Shown here piece after piece: positions 8,695 through 17,015 of a stretch of 64,000 bases of DNA. Positions within the stretch are counted from its first letter, which is position 1; every line of letters starts with the position of its first letter. A program made the position numbers and the translations under genes. The notes beneath the pieces were generated by a model. That model saw nothing but the letters and a program-made list of their open reading frames with translations. It made no database searches and had not been told where the DNA came from. Source of the stretch: Alphaproteobacteria bacterium (GTDB lineage: Bacteria > Pseudomonadota > Alphaproteobacteria > Rhodobacterales > Rhodobacteraceae); assembly GCA_030425145.1 (NCBI GenBank), contig JAUHVK010000008.1, positions 94,933 to 158,932 on the forward strand. The letters run 5' to 3'.

Positions 8695-9348
8695 TCAGCG
8701 GCTGTTCTCGGTCAGGCGGCGCTTCACATAGGTGGTCACGTGGTCGATCATCGTGTCCATATGCGGTTCCTTGAAGAAATGGTCCGCGCCTTCGATCTCG
8801 GTATGGGTGACGGTGATGCCCTTTTGTTCGGACAGCTTGTTTACCAAGGCGGTCGTGTCGGCGGGCGGGGCCACACGGTCGGCGGTGCCGTTGATGATCA
8901 GGCCCGAGGACGGGCAGGGGGCCAGGAACGAGAAGTCGTACATGTTGGCGGGCGGGCTGACCGAGATGAAACCGGTGATCTCGGGGCGACGCATCAGAAG
9001 CTGCATGCCGATCCACGCGCCAAAGCTGAAGCCTGCGACCCAGCAATGTTTGGAATTGTTGTTCATCGATTGCAGGTAATCGAGCGCGGAGGCCGCGTCG
9101 GACAGCTCGCCAATCCCCTGGTCATATTCACCCTGGCTGCGTCCGACGCCGCGGAAGTTGAAGCGCAGCACGGTGAAGCCCATGTTGTAGAAGGCGTAAT
9201 GCAGGTTGTAGACAACCTTGTTGTTCATCGTGCCGCCGAACTGAGGGTGCGGGTGCAGGATGATCGCGATTGGTGCGTCGCTTTCCTTTTGCGGGTGGTA
9301 GCGGCCTTCGAGGCGGCCTTCGGGTCCGGGAAAAATCACCTCGGGCAT
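8695..9348 (-). CDS. Alpha/beta hydrolase (dienelactone hydrolase/S9-like)
   Basis: Predicted soluble serine hydrolase of unknown substrate. The product is 217 residues. The nucleophile elbow is GFSFG (in WVAGFSFGAWIG), with a late acid in NGTADRV and the catalytic histidine in EIEGADHFFKE. The N-terminal HPHPQFGGTMNNKVV segment and the RFNFRGVGRS motif are typical of the small DLH-like family found widely in proteobacteria. It is the first gene of the minus-strand four-gene unit and is divergent from iscR. Confidence 0.85.
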   Translation of the reverse strand: MPEVIFPGPEGRLEGRYHPQKESDAPIAIILHPHPQFGGTMNNKVVYNLHYAFYNMGFTVLRFNFRGVGRSQGEYDQGIGELSDAASALDYLQSMNNNSKHCWVAGFSFGAWIGMQLLMRRPEITGFISVSPPANMYDFSFLAPCPSSGLIINGTADRVAPPADTTALVNKLSEQKGITVTHTEIEGADHFFKEPHMDTMIDHVTTYVKRRLTENSR

Positions 9349-9417
9349 AGGCGGTGGTGGCTCCTGATTGGGCTCTGGTTCAGCGGTCTGTAAATCTTGA
9401 CAGCTTAACTCAGGCTT

Positions 9418-9434
9418 CTTAGAACGGTTCTAAA
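9418..9434. promoter_or_regulatory. Irr-type iron control element (ICE box) upstream of iscR-suf
   Basis: CTTAGAACGGTTCTAAA matches the ICE consensus TTTAGAA-N3-TTCTAAA at all but one fixed position. It lies 89 bases before the iscR start in the promoter region. Irr control of suf genes is established for alphaproteobacteria; binding here is inferred. Confidence 0.75.
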
Positions 9435-9522
9435 TCGGGAAACTTCCCCGAAATGGTTATCCGCACATAGGCAATTGCCCCTGCAAGGTCAATTGTGTCG
9501 CAAGGGCGTTTGGGAGGCGGCC

Positions 9523-9981
9523 ATGAAACTGAGTACGAAAGGTCGGTACGCGATGGTCGCTTTGGCGGACATTGCCTTGCAGCCGGACGGCACGCTGGTG
9601 ACCCTGGGCGACATCGCGCAGCGGCAGGATATTTCCTTGCCCTATCTTGAGCAGCTTTTCGTCAAACTGCGCCGGGCTGGCCTTGTGACTTCGGTGCGGG
9701 GGCCGGGTGGCGGGTACCGGTTGGCCAAGTCACCGAACGACATTCGTGTGGTCGATGTGCTGGGCGCGGTCGATGAGACGGTGGACGCCATGCATAAAGG
9801 TGCGGGCGCGTCGGGCGGGTTGTCGGGCAGCCGCGCGCAATCCATGACCAATCGCCTGTGGGAGGGTCTGTCGGCGCATGTCTATGTGTTCCTGCACCAG
9901 ACCCGGTTGTCGGATGTTGTGGGCAACACGCTGGCGCCCTGTCCGGCGGTGCCGAACCTTTTCGCCGTGGTGGATGACTGA
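9523..9981 (+). CDS. iscR: Rrf2-family regulator IscR (lacks the canonical cluster cysteines)
   Basis: Transcription factor that senses Fe-S status and controls the suf operon directly downstream. The product is 152 residues from ATG 9523, with a GGGAGG ribosome site. The N-terminal winged helix closely follows E. coli IscR (KLSTKGRYAMVALADIA, ISLPYLEQLF, LVTSVRGPGGGYRLAKS). The three cysteines that bind [2Fe-2S] in E. coli IscR fall in the stretch MHKGAGASGGLSGSRAQS here, which contains none; the only cysteine is C140. To my knowledge the same single-cysteine state has been described for Rhodobacter sphaeroides IscR, which still binds a cluster. Its gene is first in the operon and is preceded by an ICE box. 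Confidence 0.9.
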   Translation: MKLSTKGRYAMVALADIALQPDGTLVTLGDIAQRQDISLPYLEQLFVKLRRAGLVTSVRGPGGGYRLAKSPNDIRVVDVLGAVDETVDAMHKGAGASGGLSGSRAQSMTNRLWEGLSAHVYVFLHQTRLSDVVGNTLAPCPAVPNLFAVVDD

Positions 9982-9990
9982 TGGGATCGC

Positions 9991-10047
9991 ATTGGCTGCG
10001 CCAATCCGATGTTGTGGGGGCGCTGCCCCCTTTTGGCCTGCGGCCAA
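9991..10047. repeat. Three consecutive GC-rich hairpins between iscR and the cysteine desulfurase
   Basis: Bases 9991-10005 (ATTGG-CTGCG-CCAAT), 10016-10030 (GGGGGC-GCT-GCCCCC) and 10033-10047 (TTGGCC-TGC-GGCCAA) form three hairpins in a row. The second is followed by TTTT, like an intrinsic terminator. A tail resembling GAAGTATTT-CTGAACCAGAGAAG follows, similar to the element near 28340. This looks like a REP-type element and may attenuate transcription after iscR. Confidence 0.55.
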
Positions 10048-10094
10048 TTCACCCCCGAAGTATTTCTGAACCAGAGAAGCCGGGAGAGCTTTGA

Positions 10095-11138
10095 GTGGCG
10101 CGCGTCTATCTCGATCATAATGCGACGACGCCGCTGCGGGCAGAGGCGCGCGACGCGATGATCGCGGCGATGGATGTCGCGGGGAATCCGTCCTCGGTCC
10201 ATGCCGAGGGACGTGCGGCCAAGGGGCTGGTCGAGCGCGCCCGCGCGCAGGTGGCGACGGCCTTTGGTGCTGATGGCGCGGATGTGGTGTTTGTGTCGGG
10301 TGCCACGGAGGCGGCGGCGTTGGCCTGTGCCGGGCGCGGGTTGCTGGGGGCAGAGGTCGAGCATGACGCTGTGAGGGCGTGGGTGGATCCGGTTTTGCCG
10401 GTGGATGCGCAGGGTCAGGTTGCCGTGACCGAGCCGGCGCGGTCTGTATTGCAACTGGCAAATTCCGAAACCGGGATTGTGCAGGATCTGCCGCAGGGGT
10501 TGGCGGTGGTGGATGCGACTCAGGCTTTTGGCAAGCTGCCGGTGGCGTTCAACTGGCTTGGCTGCGAGATGGCGTTGATCTCGGCGCATAAGCTGGGTGG
10601 GCCGAAAGGAATTGGTGCGCTGGTGATGAAGCGCGGGACCGATCTGGCGGCGCAAATTCGTGGCGGCGGTCAGGAGATGGGGCGCCGGTCGGGTACGGAG
10701 AACGTGATCGGGATCGCCGGATTTGGTGCGGCGGCGGAGGCGGCGGCGCGGGATCTGGAGGCCGGGGTCTGGGGTCGGGTCGAAAAACTTAGAAACATTC
10801 TAGATTCAGCTATTGAGGCTGCCGCAAAAGAGACTATTTTTGTCGGGAAAGATGTGAGGCGCCTGCCGAACACCACCTGTTTCGCGACCCCCGGCTGGAA
10901 AGGGGAAACTCAGGTGATGCAGATGGATCTCGCCGGTTTTGCGATCAGCGCCGGGTCTGCCTGTTCCAGCGGTAAGGTGAAAGCCAGCGCGGTGTTGACC
11001 GCGATGGGGTTCGATACGGTCACCGCCAGCAGCGCGATCCGCGTGTCGCTGGGGCCGCAGACAACCGAAGACGATGTGATGAGGTTCGCCGAGACGTGGC
11101 GGACCAAATGGGAAAAACACCGCGCGCGGGCCGCGTGA
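10095..11138 (+). CDS. Class I cysteine desulfurase (IscS/NifS-type)
   Basis: PLP enzyme that abstracts sulfur from cysteine for Fe-S assembly. The product is 347 residues from GTG 10095, shorter than the roughly 400 of E. coli IscS. It opens with VYLDHNATTPL, has the PLP lysine in SAHKLGGPKGIGAL, the motif GGGQEMGRRSGTEN, and the active-site cysteine loop SAGSACSSG near the C-terminus. The operon also encodes the class II enzyme SufS, so two desulfurases are made from it. An internal AT-rich patch at 10780-10850 uses rare codons (AGA, CTA) and contains an ICE-like motif. Confidence 0.9.
   Translation: MARVYLDHNATTPLRAEARDAMIAAMDVAGNPSSVHAEGRAAKGLVERARAQVATAFGADGADVVFVSGATEAAALACAGRGLLGAEVEHDAVRAWVDPVLPVDAQGQVAVTEPARSVLQLANSETGIVQDLPQGLAVVDATQAFGKLPVAFNWLGCEMALISAHKLGGPKGIGALVMKRGTDLAAQIRGGGQEMGRRSGTENVIGIAGFGAAAEAAARDLEAGVWGRVEKLRNILDSAIEAAAKETIFVGKDVRRLPNTTCFATPGWKGETQVMQMDLAGFAISAGSACSSGKVKASAVLTAMGFDTVTASSAIRVSLGPQTTEDDVMRFAETWRTKWEKHRARAA
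10788..10804. promoter_or_regulatory. ICE-like motif inside the cysteine desulfurase gene
   Basis: CTTAGAAACATTCTAGA matches TTTAGAA-N3-TTCTAAA at 12 of 14 fixed positions, and equals the upstream ICE box at all but one half-site base. It lies within codons, in a locally AT-rich stretch. Confidence 0.35.
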
Positions 11139-11161
11139 GAGAATAACACAGGGGTGCAAGC

Positions 11162-12685
11162 ATGGCTGCTTTGGATAACGTGACCGTCAAGGAAGGCGTG
11201 GATCAGGAGACCGTCGATGCGGTACGCCAGGTCGGTGGCACGTATAAATACGGCTGGGAAACCGATATCGAGATGGAATACGCCCCCAAGGGGCTGACGC
11301 CGGACATCGTGCGGTTGATCTCGGAAAAGAACGAAGAGCCGGAATGGATGACCGAGTGGCGTCTTCAGGCCTATGAGCGGTGGTTGCAGAAGGAAGAGCC
11401 GACCTGGGCGATGGTCGATTACCCCGAGATCGACTTTCAGGACCAGTATTACTATGCGCGTCCCAAGAGCATGGAGACGAAGCCAAAGTCGCTCGACGAG
11501 GTCGATCCCAAGCTGCTCGCGACCTATGAAAAGCTGGGCATTCCGCTCAAGGAGCAGATGATCCTTGCCGGTGTCGAAGGGGCCGAGGATGCGCCTGCCG
11601 AGGGCCGCAAGGTGGCGGTCGATGCGGTGTTCGATTCGGTCTCTGTGGGCACGACCTTCCAGAAAGAACTGAAGGAGGCGGGCGTGATCTTCTGCTCGAT
11701 CTCGGAGGCGATCAAGGAGCATCCGGAGCTGGTGAAGAAATATCTCGGCTCGGTCGTGCCGGTGTCGGACAACTTCTATGCGACGCTGAACAGTGCCGTG
11801 TTCTCGGACGGGTCATTTGTCTATGTGCCGCCGGGTGTGCGCTGCCCGATGGAGCTGTCGACCTATTTCCGTATCAACGCCGAAAACACCGGTCAGTTCG
11901 AACGCACGCTGATCATTGCCGACAAGGGCTCGTATGTGTCCTATCTCGAAGGCTGTACCGCTCCGCAGCGCGATGTCGCGCAGCTGCACGCGGCTGTTGT
12001 CGAGATCATCGTCGAGGAAGATGCGGAGGTGAAATACTCCACCGTTCAGAACTGGTTCCCGGGCGACGAGAACGGCAAGGGTGGCATCTACAACTTTGTG
12101 ACCAAGCGCGCCGATTGCCGGGGTGATCGGGCCAAGGTAATGTGGACCCAGGTCGAGACCGGCTCTGCGGTGACCTGGAAATACCCGTCCTGCATCCTGC
12201 GCGGCGATGACAGCCAAGGCGAGTTCTATTCGATCGCCATCGCCAACAACTACCAGCAAGCCGATACCGGCACCAAGATGATCCATCTGGGCAAGAACAC
12301 CAAATCCCGGATCGTGTCGAAGGGTATCAGCGCGGGCAAGGCGCAGAACACCTATCGGGGGCTCGTGTCGATGCACCCGAAGGCGAAGAACAGCCGCAAC
12401 TATACGCAGTGCGACAGCTTGCTGATCGGCGACAAGTGCGGGGCGCATACGGTTCCGTATATCGAGGTGAAGAACAACTCGAGCCGCGTCGAGCATGAGG
12501 CCACCACCTCCAAGGTGGATGACGATCAGCTGTTCTACTGCCGCCAACGTGGTATGGACGAAGAAGAGGCCGTGGCACTGGTGGTCAACGGGTTCTGCCG
12601 CGACGTGTTGCAGGCGCTGCCGATGGAGTTCGCCATGGAAGCGCAGCAGCTTGTGGCGATCTCGCTTGAAGGTTCTGTGGGGTAA
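11162..12685 (+). CDS. sufB: Fe-S cluster assembly scaffold SufB
   Basis: Core scaffold of the SufBC2D complex on which Fe-S clusters are built. The product is 507 residues, typical of SufB. Recognisable segments are the N-terminal [18 protein letters not shown], the beta-helix core with [40 protein letters not shown], the C-terminal [23 protein letters not shown] (containing the cysteine that receives sulfur in E. coli), and the final [21 protein letters not shown]. It is 23 bases after the cysteine desulfurase. Confidence 0.96.
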   Translation: MAALDNVTVKEGVDQETVDAVRQVGGTYKYGWETDIEMEYAPKGLTPDIVRLISEKNEEPEWMTEWRLQAYERWLQKEEPTWAMVDYPEIDFQDQYYYARPKSMETKPKSLDEVDPKLLATYEKLGIPLKEQMILAGVEGAEDAPAEGRKVAVDAVFDSVSVGTTFQKELKEAGVIFCSISEAIKEHPELVKKYLGSVVPVSDNFYATLNSAVFSDGSFVYVPPGVRCPMELSTYFRINAENTGQFERTLIIADKGSYVSYLEGCTAPQRDVAQLHAAVVEIIVEEDAEVKYSTVQNWFPGDENGKGGIYNFVTKRADCRGDRAKVMWTQVETGSAVTWKYPSCILRGDDSQGEFYSIAIANNYQQADTGTKMIHLGKNTKSRIVSKGISAGKAQNTYRGLVSMHPKAKNSRNYTQCDSLLIGDKCGAHTVPYIEVKNNSSRVEHEATTSKVDDDQLFYCRQRGMDEEEAVALVVNGFCRDVLQALPMEFAMEAQQLVAISLEGSVG

Positions 12686-12721
12686 AGGCGGGCTGGCCCG
12701 TCTTCAGAGTTATGACCGATC

Positions 12722-13069
12722 ATGGCGCTCAGTTTTCCGGCACTTGCACCGATTGTTTTACTGTCGGTGTCCAACGTCTTCATGACGTTGGCCTGGTATG
12801 GGCATCTGAAATTCAAGAGCGCTCCCCTGCTGGCGGTGATCCTGATCAGCTGGGGGATTGCGCTGTTCGAGTACTGCCTTGCGGTTCCGGCCAACCGGAT
12901 CGGGCACGAGGTTTATTCGGCCGCGCAGCTCAAGACCATTCAGGAGATCATCACGCTGGTGGTCTTCGTCGGCTTCTCGGTGCTGTACCTCAAGGAAAGC
13001 ATCACCGTGAACACGCTGATCGGTTTCGCATTCATCGCGGTGGGCGCGGGTTTCGTGTTCCGGGGGTAG
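12722..13069 (+). CDS. DMT-type small membrane protein (DUF486)
   Basis: Inner-membrane protein of 115 residues with four hydrophobic segments: LAPIVLLSVSNVFMTLAWYG, LLAVILISWGIALFEYCLAV, IQEIITLVVFVGFSVLYL and LIGFAFIAVGAGFVF. The motif AWYGHLKF and the FEYCLAVPANRIG segment match the DUF486/DMT_6 family; the transported substrate is unknown. It sits between sufB and sufC, 36 bases after sufB, so it is likely transcribed with the Fe-S operon. A link to cluster assembly is not shown by the sequence. Confidence 0.85.
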   Translation: MALSFPALAPIVLLSVSNVFMTLAWYGHLKFKSAPLLAVILISWGIALFEYCLAVPANRIGHEVYSAAQLKTIQEIITLVVFVGFSVLYLKESITVNTLIGFAFIAVGAGFVFRG

Positions 13070-13073
13070 CGTG

Positions 13074-13244
13074 ATGTGGGTGGCGATCCTGACCACCTCG
13101 CTGATGACGGGGGTATTCTGCGCTGGTTTCGCGCTTGTCATTGATGTGGTGACAGAGGCGTTGAGCCTCTGGTCTGTGGTCGCATTGGCGTTTGTTTCTG
13201 GGTTCTGCGGCTCTTTGGCCGCGCAAGTTGTTTTGAAGAGGTAG
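13074..13244 (+). CDS. Tiny two-helix membrane protein (56 aa)
   Basis: Not recognised. A short reading frame fills the gap between the DUF486 gene and the YbjQ gene; its ATG is 4 bases after the preceding stop and its own stop is 2 bases before the next ATG. The product starts [23 protein letters not shown] and has a second hydrophobic stretch, [19 protein letters not shown], ending VVLKR. This pattern fits two membrane helices with a short loop (DVVTEALS) and a positive C-terminus. The tight spacing on both sides supports a real, translationally coupled gene. Confidence 0.65.
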   Translation: MWVAILTTSLMTGVFCAGFALVIDVVTEALSLWSVVALAFVSGFCGSLAAQVVLKR

Positions 13245-13246
13245 TC

Positions 13247-13567
13247 ATGATCGTAACAACAACCAACAGCATCGAAGGCCAGAAGATCCTTGAATACAAA
13301 GGGATCGTTGTGGGTGAAGCGATCATGGGGGCCAATGTGGTCCGCGACGTGTTTGCGTCGATCACCGATATCGTAGGTGGTCGCTCGGGTGCTTATGAGG
13401 CCAAGTTGCAGGATGCGCGCGACGTGGCGCTGCGTGAGCTGGAGCAGCGCGCAGTGGCGCTGGGGGCCAATGCGGTTGTTGGCGTCGATCTCGACTACGA
13501 GGTGGTTGGAAATTCGATGCTGATGGTCTCGGCCAGCGGCACTGCCGTACTGACGGATCGAGGCTAG
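13247..13567 (+). CDS. YbjQ family (DUF74) heavy-metal-binding-domain protein
   Basis: Small cytosolic protein of 106 residues. It begins [20 protein letters not shown], contains [26 protein letters not shown] and [17 protein letters not shown], all characteristic of the YbjQ fold that forms a pentameric ring; the heavy-metal-binding name is historical and the biochemical role is unclear. It lies in the middle of the suf operon with 2-6 base gaps to its neighbours, so co-expression with Fe-S assembly is likely. Confidence 0.9.
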   Translation: MIVTTTNSIEGQKILEYKGIVVGEAIMGANVVRDVFASITDIVGGRSGAYEAKLQDARDVALRELEQRAVALGANAVVGVDLDYEVVGNSMLMVSASGTAVLTDRG

Positions 13568-13573
13568 GACCGG

Positions 13574-14443
13574 ATGTCGGGTGAGGGATATACGCGGCTG
13601 AGGCTCTTGCATGAGCTGCTGGAGCCAGAGCGGCTGATCGAGATCGTGGATGTTGGGGCGAACCCGATTTCTGCGCCCGATTATCAGCCGCTCTATGCTG
13701 CCGGGTATGCCCGCGTGACCGGGTTTGAGCCGCAGGAGGCCGCCTTCAAGGCGCTGGAGCCGATGCAGTCGGACACCGCCCGGTTCTTCCCCTTTGCGGT
13801 GGGGGATGGGACTGACCGCGAGCTTAAGGTCTGCAAGACATCTGGATTCACGTCGCTTCTTGAGCCGAACATCAAGACCTTCGATTTTCTGGGCCGTTAC
13901 CACCGCGCGGGGCGCGTGCTGGAGCGGATCGAGATGCCGACCAAGCGGCTCGATGACATTGAGGGGCTGGGGCAGGTCGATTTCCTGAAGATCGATATTC
14001 AGGGCGGTGAAGTGGATGTGTTCAACAATGCACGCGAGGCGTTGAAGACGTGTACTGCGGTGATGACCGAAGTGGCGTTTGTGCCGCTATACGAGGACCA
14101 GCCGTTGATCGACACGCAGATGGCTGTGATGCGCGAGCTGGAATTCCAACTGCACAAGTTCATGTTTGTGAAGTCGATCCCGATTTCATCGAGACTGGAG
14201 GGAGCAACCCTTCCGAACAAGGTGTCGCGCAACCAGTTGATCGACGGCGATGCGGTGTTCATCCGCGATCTGTTCGATCTGGGCGAGGTGTCCGACGAAA
14301 GACTGAAACATCTCGCACTGCTGGCGGAGGGCTGTTTCCGCAGCCCGGATCTGGTGGTGCGGTGCCTGTCGCTTCTGGTGGAGCGGGGCAGGATCACAGC
14401 GGCGGATTGCGCCGCCTACCTGACTGAATTGGAACATGCGTGA
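13574..14443 (+). CDS. FkbM-family SAM-dependent methyltransferase
   Basis: Predicted O-methyltransferase of the FkbM type; members act on polyketide or glycan hydroxyls, and the substrate here is unknown. The product is 289 residues. The SAM-binding start is IVDVGANPISAP, followed by GFEPQEAAFKAL. The FkbM-typical FLKIDIQGGEVDVFNNA follows, then ALKTCTAVMTEVAFVPLY. About 70 residues after the core domain form a helical tail. It is inserted in the suf operon between ybjQ and sufC and ends before the sufC start; its stop lies about 30 bases upstream. Confidence 0.88.
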   Translation: MSGEGYTRLRLLHELLEPERLIEIVDVGANPISAPDYQPLYAAGYARVTGFEPQEAAFKALEPMQSDTARFFPFAVGDGTDRELKVCKTSGFTSLLEPNIKTFDFLGRYHRAGRVLERIEMPTKRLDDIEGLGQVDFLKIDIQGGEVDVFNNAREALKTCTAVMTEVAFVPLYEDQPLIDTQMAVMRELEFQLHKFMFVKSIPISSRLEGATLPNKVSRNQLIDGDAVFIRDLFDLGEVSDERLKHLALLAEGCFRSPDLVVRCLSLLVERGRITAADCAAYLTELEHA

Positions 14444-14474
14444 CTCCGGAACATCTGGGCGCGCCAAAGGAAAA

Positions 14475-15242
14475 ATGGGAAAAGACATGCTGGAAATCAA
14501 AAACTTGCACGTTCAGCTTGAGGAAGAAGACAAACAGATCCTCAAAGGGGTGAACCTGACGGTCGAAGCGGGCAAAGTGCACGCGATCATGGGGCCGAAC
14601 GGCTCTGGTAAGTCGACGCTGTCTTACGTGCTGTCCGGTAAGGATGGCTATGAGGTGACCGAGGGCTCGGCAACGCTTGAGGGTGAGGACATCCTTGAGA
14701 TGGAACCCGAAGAGCGCGCGGCGGCGGGTGTCTTTCTTGCGTTCCAGTATCCGGTGGAAATTCCGGGTGTCGGCAACATGACCTTCCTGCGCACCGCTGT
14801 GAACGCACAGCGCAAGGCGCGCGGCGAAGAGGAAATGTCGGCGAGCGAATTCCTGAAGGTCGTGCGCGCAAAGGCGAAGGACCTGAAGATCGACGCCGAT
14901 ATGCTCAAGCGTCCGGTCAATGTGGGCTTCTCGGGCGGTGAGAAGAAGCGCAACGAAATCCTCCAGATGGCGATGCTGGAGCCGAAGATGTGCATCCTCG
15001 ATGAGACCGACTCGGGTCTGGACGTGGACGCGATGAAGCTGGTGGCAGAGGGCGTGAACGCGCTGCGCGACGAAGGCCGTGGTTTCCTTGTCATCACGCA
15101 CTACCAGCGTCTGCTGGACCACATTCAGCCGGACGTGGTGCACATCATGGCGGATGGCCGGATCGTCAAGACCGGTGGTCCCGAGCTGGCGCTTGAGGTC
15201 GAAAACAACGGTTATGCGGACATTCTCGCGGAGGCGGTGTAA
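14475..15242 (+). CDS. sufC: Fe-S cluster assembly ATPase SufC
   Basis: ABC-type ATPase of the SufBC2D scaffold. The product is 255 residues from ATG 14475, which has AAAGGA just upstream; the alternative ATG 14487, giving MLEIKNLHV, is also plausible. Walker A is GPNGSGKST. The signature is the atypical FSGGEKKRNEI found in SufC. Walker B is MCILDETDSGLD, and the H-loop is FLVITHYQRLL. The last base of the stop is shared with the sufD start (TAATG), indicating coupling. Confidence 0.96.
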   Translation: MGKDMLEIKNLHVQLEEEDKQILKGVNLTVEAGKVHAIMGPNGSGKSTLSYVLSGKDGYEVTEGSATLEGEDILEMEPEERAAAGVFLAFQYPVEIPGVGNMTFLRTAVNAQRKARGEEEMSASEFLKVVRAKAKDLKIDADMLKRPVNVGFSGGEKKRNEILQMAMLEPKMCILDETDSGLDVDAMKLVAEGVNALRDEGRGFLVITHYQRLLDHIQPDVVHIMADGRIVKTGGPELALEVENNGYADILAEAV

Positions 15243-16519
15243 TGGCTTTGCCGCAGATCAAACAGGACGCTACCGACGCGCGGCTTGCCGCGCTGGAGAT
15301 GCCGCAGGGCGGCTGGTCGAAGGCGGCGCGTGACGAGGCACTGGCCCGCGTGCGCAGCATGGGGTTGCCGAACGGTCGTGACGAGTATTGGAAATACACC
15401 CGGCCTGACACTCTGGTGCAGCCGGACGCCCCCAAGGCGGCGCTGCTGGAGTCGGACGAAGCGCCGATTTTTGGCGAAGTAGACCGCCTGAAGGTCGTTT
15501 TCGTCGACGGTGTGTTCAGCGCCGAGGAATCGGATGATCTGGTGATGGAGCATGTCAGCATCGACCGTCTGGCCGATGCGTCCGACATCCATTGGGCCAA
15601 AGACGTCTATGGTGTGCTAGAGGCGCACGGGCAGGTTCCGGTGCAGCGGCCTTTGGCGTCGCTGAACACGGCGTTTGCCACGGATGGTGTGCTGATCCAT
15701 GTCTCCGGCAAAGCGCCGAAGCCGATCAGCCTGATCTATCGCCATGCGTCCGAGACATCCGACGCGATCCTGCACCATGTGGTGAAGATCGATTCCGGCG
15801 CAGAGCTGACGCTGCTGGAAAACGGTCCTGCTGCTGCGCGGTTCAACAAGTGCTTGGAAGTTGAGATCGCCGATGGCGGCGTGTTCCACCACATCCGTGC
15901 TCAGGGCCGCGACCACGAGCGCCGTGCTGCAACCGCGATTTTCACCCGTTTGGGTGAGGAATCGGTGTTCAAGTCGTTCACACTGACCGCCAATGGCGTT
16001 CTGACTCGCAACGAGTGTGTGATCGAACTGACCGGCGACAATGCGGTGGCCCACGTGGCCGGAGCCTGTGTCGGCGATGGCGATTTCCATCATGATGACA
16101 CTGTGTTCATCACCCATGACGCCCTGAACTGCGAAAGCCGTCAGGTGTTCAAGAAGGTGCTGCGCAACGGGGCGACGGGCGTGTTCCAGGGCAAGATCCT
16201 TGTGAAGGAAGGCGCGCAGAAAACCGATGGCTATCAGATCAGCCAGTCGCTGCTGCTGGATGAGGACAGCCAGTTCCTCGCCAAGCCGGAGCTTGAGATC
16301 TACGCCGATGACGTGGCCTGTTCGCATGGCTCGACATCCGGTGCGATCGACGAGGACGGCCTGTTCTATCTGCGCTCGCGCGGGATCGAAGAGGGGCCGG
16401 CGACGGACCTTCTGACCATCGCCTTCCTTGCCGAAGCAGTGATGGAGATCGAGGACGAGTCGCTTCAGGAAGAGATCAACAGCCGCGTTGAGGCGTGGTT
16501 GACGCGGCGTCGCGGCTGA
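15242..16519 (+). CDS. sufD: Fe-S cluster assembly protein SufD
   Basis: Partner of SufB in the SufBC2D scaffold. The product is 425 residues. Family features include an N-terminal helical part with MGLPNGRDEYWKYTRPD, the beta-helix core, and the C-terminal block KPELEIYADDVACSHGSTSGAIDEDGLFYLRSRGI, which contains the conserved cysteine-histidine pair near the SufB-SufD interface. It starts on the sufC stop codon and is followed 7 bases later by a membrane protein gene. Confidence 0.95.
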   Translation: MALPQIKQDATDARLAALEMPQGGWSKAARDEALARVRSMGLPNGRDEYWKYTRPDTLVQPDAPKAALLESDEAPIFGEVDRLKVVFVDGVFSAEESDDLVMEHVSIDRLADASDIHWAKDVYGVLEAHGQVPVQRPLASLNTAFATDGVLIHVSGKAPKPISLIYRHASETSDAILHHVVKIDSGAELTLLENGPAAARFNKCLEVEIADGGVFHHIRAQGRDHERRAATAIFTRLGEESVFKSFTLTANGVLTRNECVIELTGDNAVAHVAGACVGDGDFHHDDTVFITHDALNCESRQVFKKVLRNGATGVFQGKILVKEGAQKTDGYQISQSLLLDEDSQFLAKPELEIYADDVACSHGSTSGAIDEDGLFYLRSRGIEEGPATDLLTIAFLAEAVMEIEDESLQEEINSRVEAWLTRRRG

Positions 16520-16526
16520 TCTCGGG

Positions 16527-17015
16527 ATGCCGTTTACGCAGGATATCGCGGCCACGTATCGGGGGCCGGGCAAGGTTGTGCGCAGACTGGCCGCCGCCGG
16601 ACCGCGCGAGGACCGTGCCCTGGCCATCTTGATGGGGGCCTGCGTGATCCTGTTTGTGGCGCGCTGGCCTGCGCTGGCGCGTCAGGCGCATCTGGAAGGT
16701 CTTGAGCTTAACATGCTCTTGGGCGCGACATTGATGGCGACGGTGTTTCTCGCACCGCTGCTGATCTACACGCTGGCTTTTGTTGCGCATCTGATTGCCC
16801 GGGCAGTGGGCGGTAAGGGGCCATCGTACAACGCTCGGATCGCGCTGTTCTGGAGCCTTCTGGCTTCGTCGCCGCTGATTCTGCTCAATGGGCTGGTGGC
16901 GGGCTATATCGGTGCGGGGATTCAGCTGACCATCGTCGGGCTTATCTGGTTCTGCATTTTCATGTGGTTCTGGCTTGCCAGCATGCTTGCCCTCTATCGT
17001 GAGGGCGCGGCGTGA
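16527..17015 (+). CDS. Yip1-type membrane protein, first copy
   Basis: Integral membrane protein of 162 residues with about four hydrophobic segments (ILMGACVILFVA, LLGATLMATVFLAPLLIYTLAFVAHLIA, IALFWSLLASSPLILLNGLVAGYI, LTIVGLIWFCIFMWFWLASMLALY). The pattern and the position fit the Yip1 (PF04893) family that often lies in alphaproteobacterial suf operons. The stop overlaps the GTG of the second copy by 4 bases. Its role in Fe-S assembly is unknown. Confidence 0.78.
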   Translation: MPFTQDIAATYRGPGKVVRRLAAAGPREDRALAILMGACVILFVARWPALARQAHLEGLELNMLLGATLMATVFLAPLLIYTLAFVAHLIARAVGGKGPSYNARIALFWSLLASSPLILLNGLVAGYIGAGIQLTIVGLIWFCIFMWFWLASMLALYREGAA

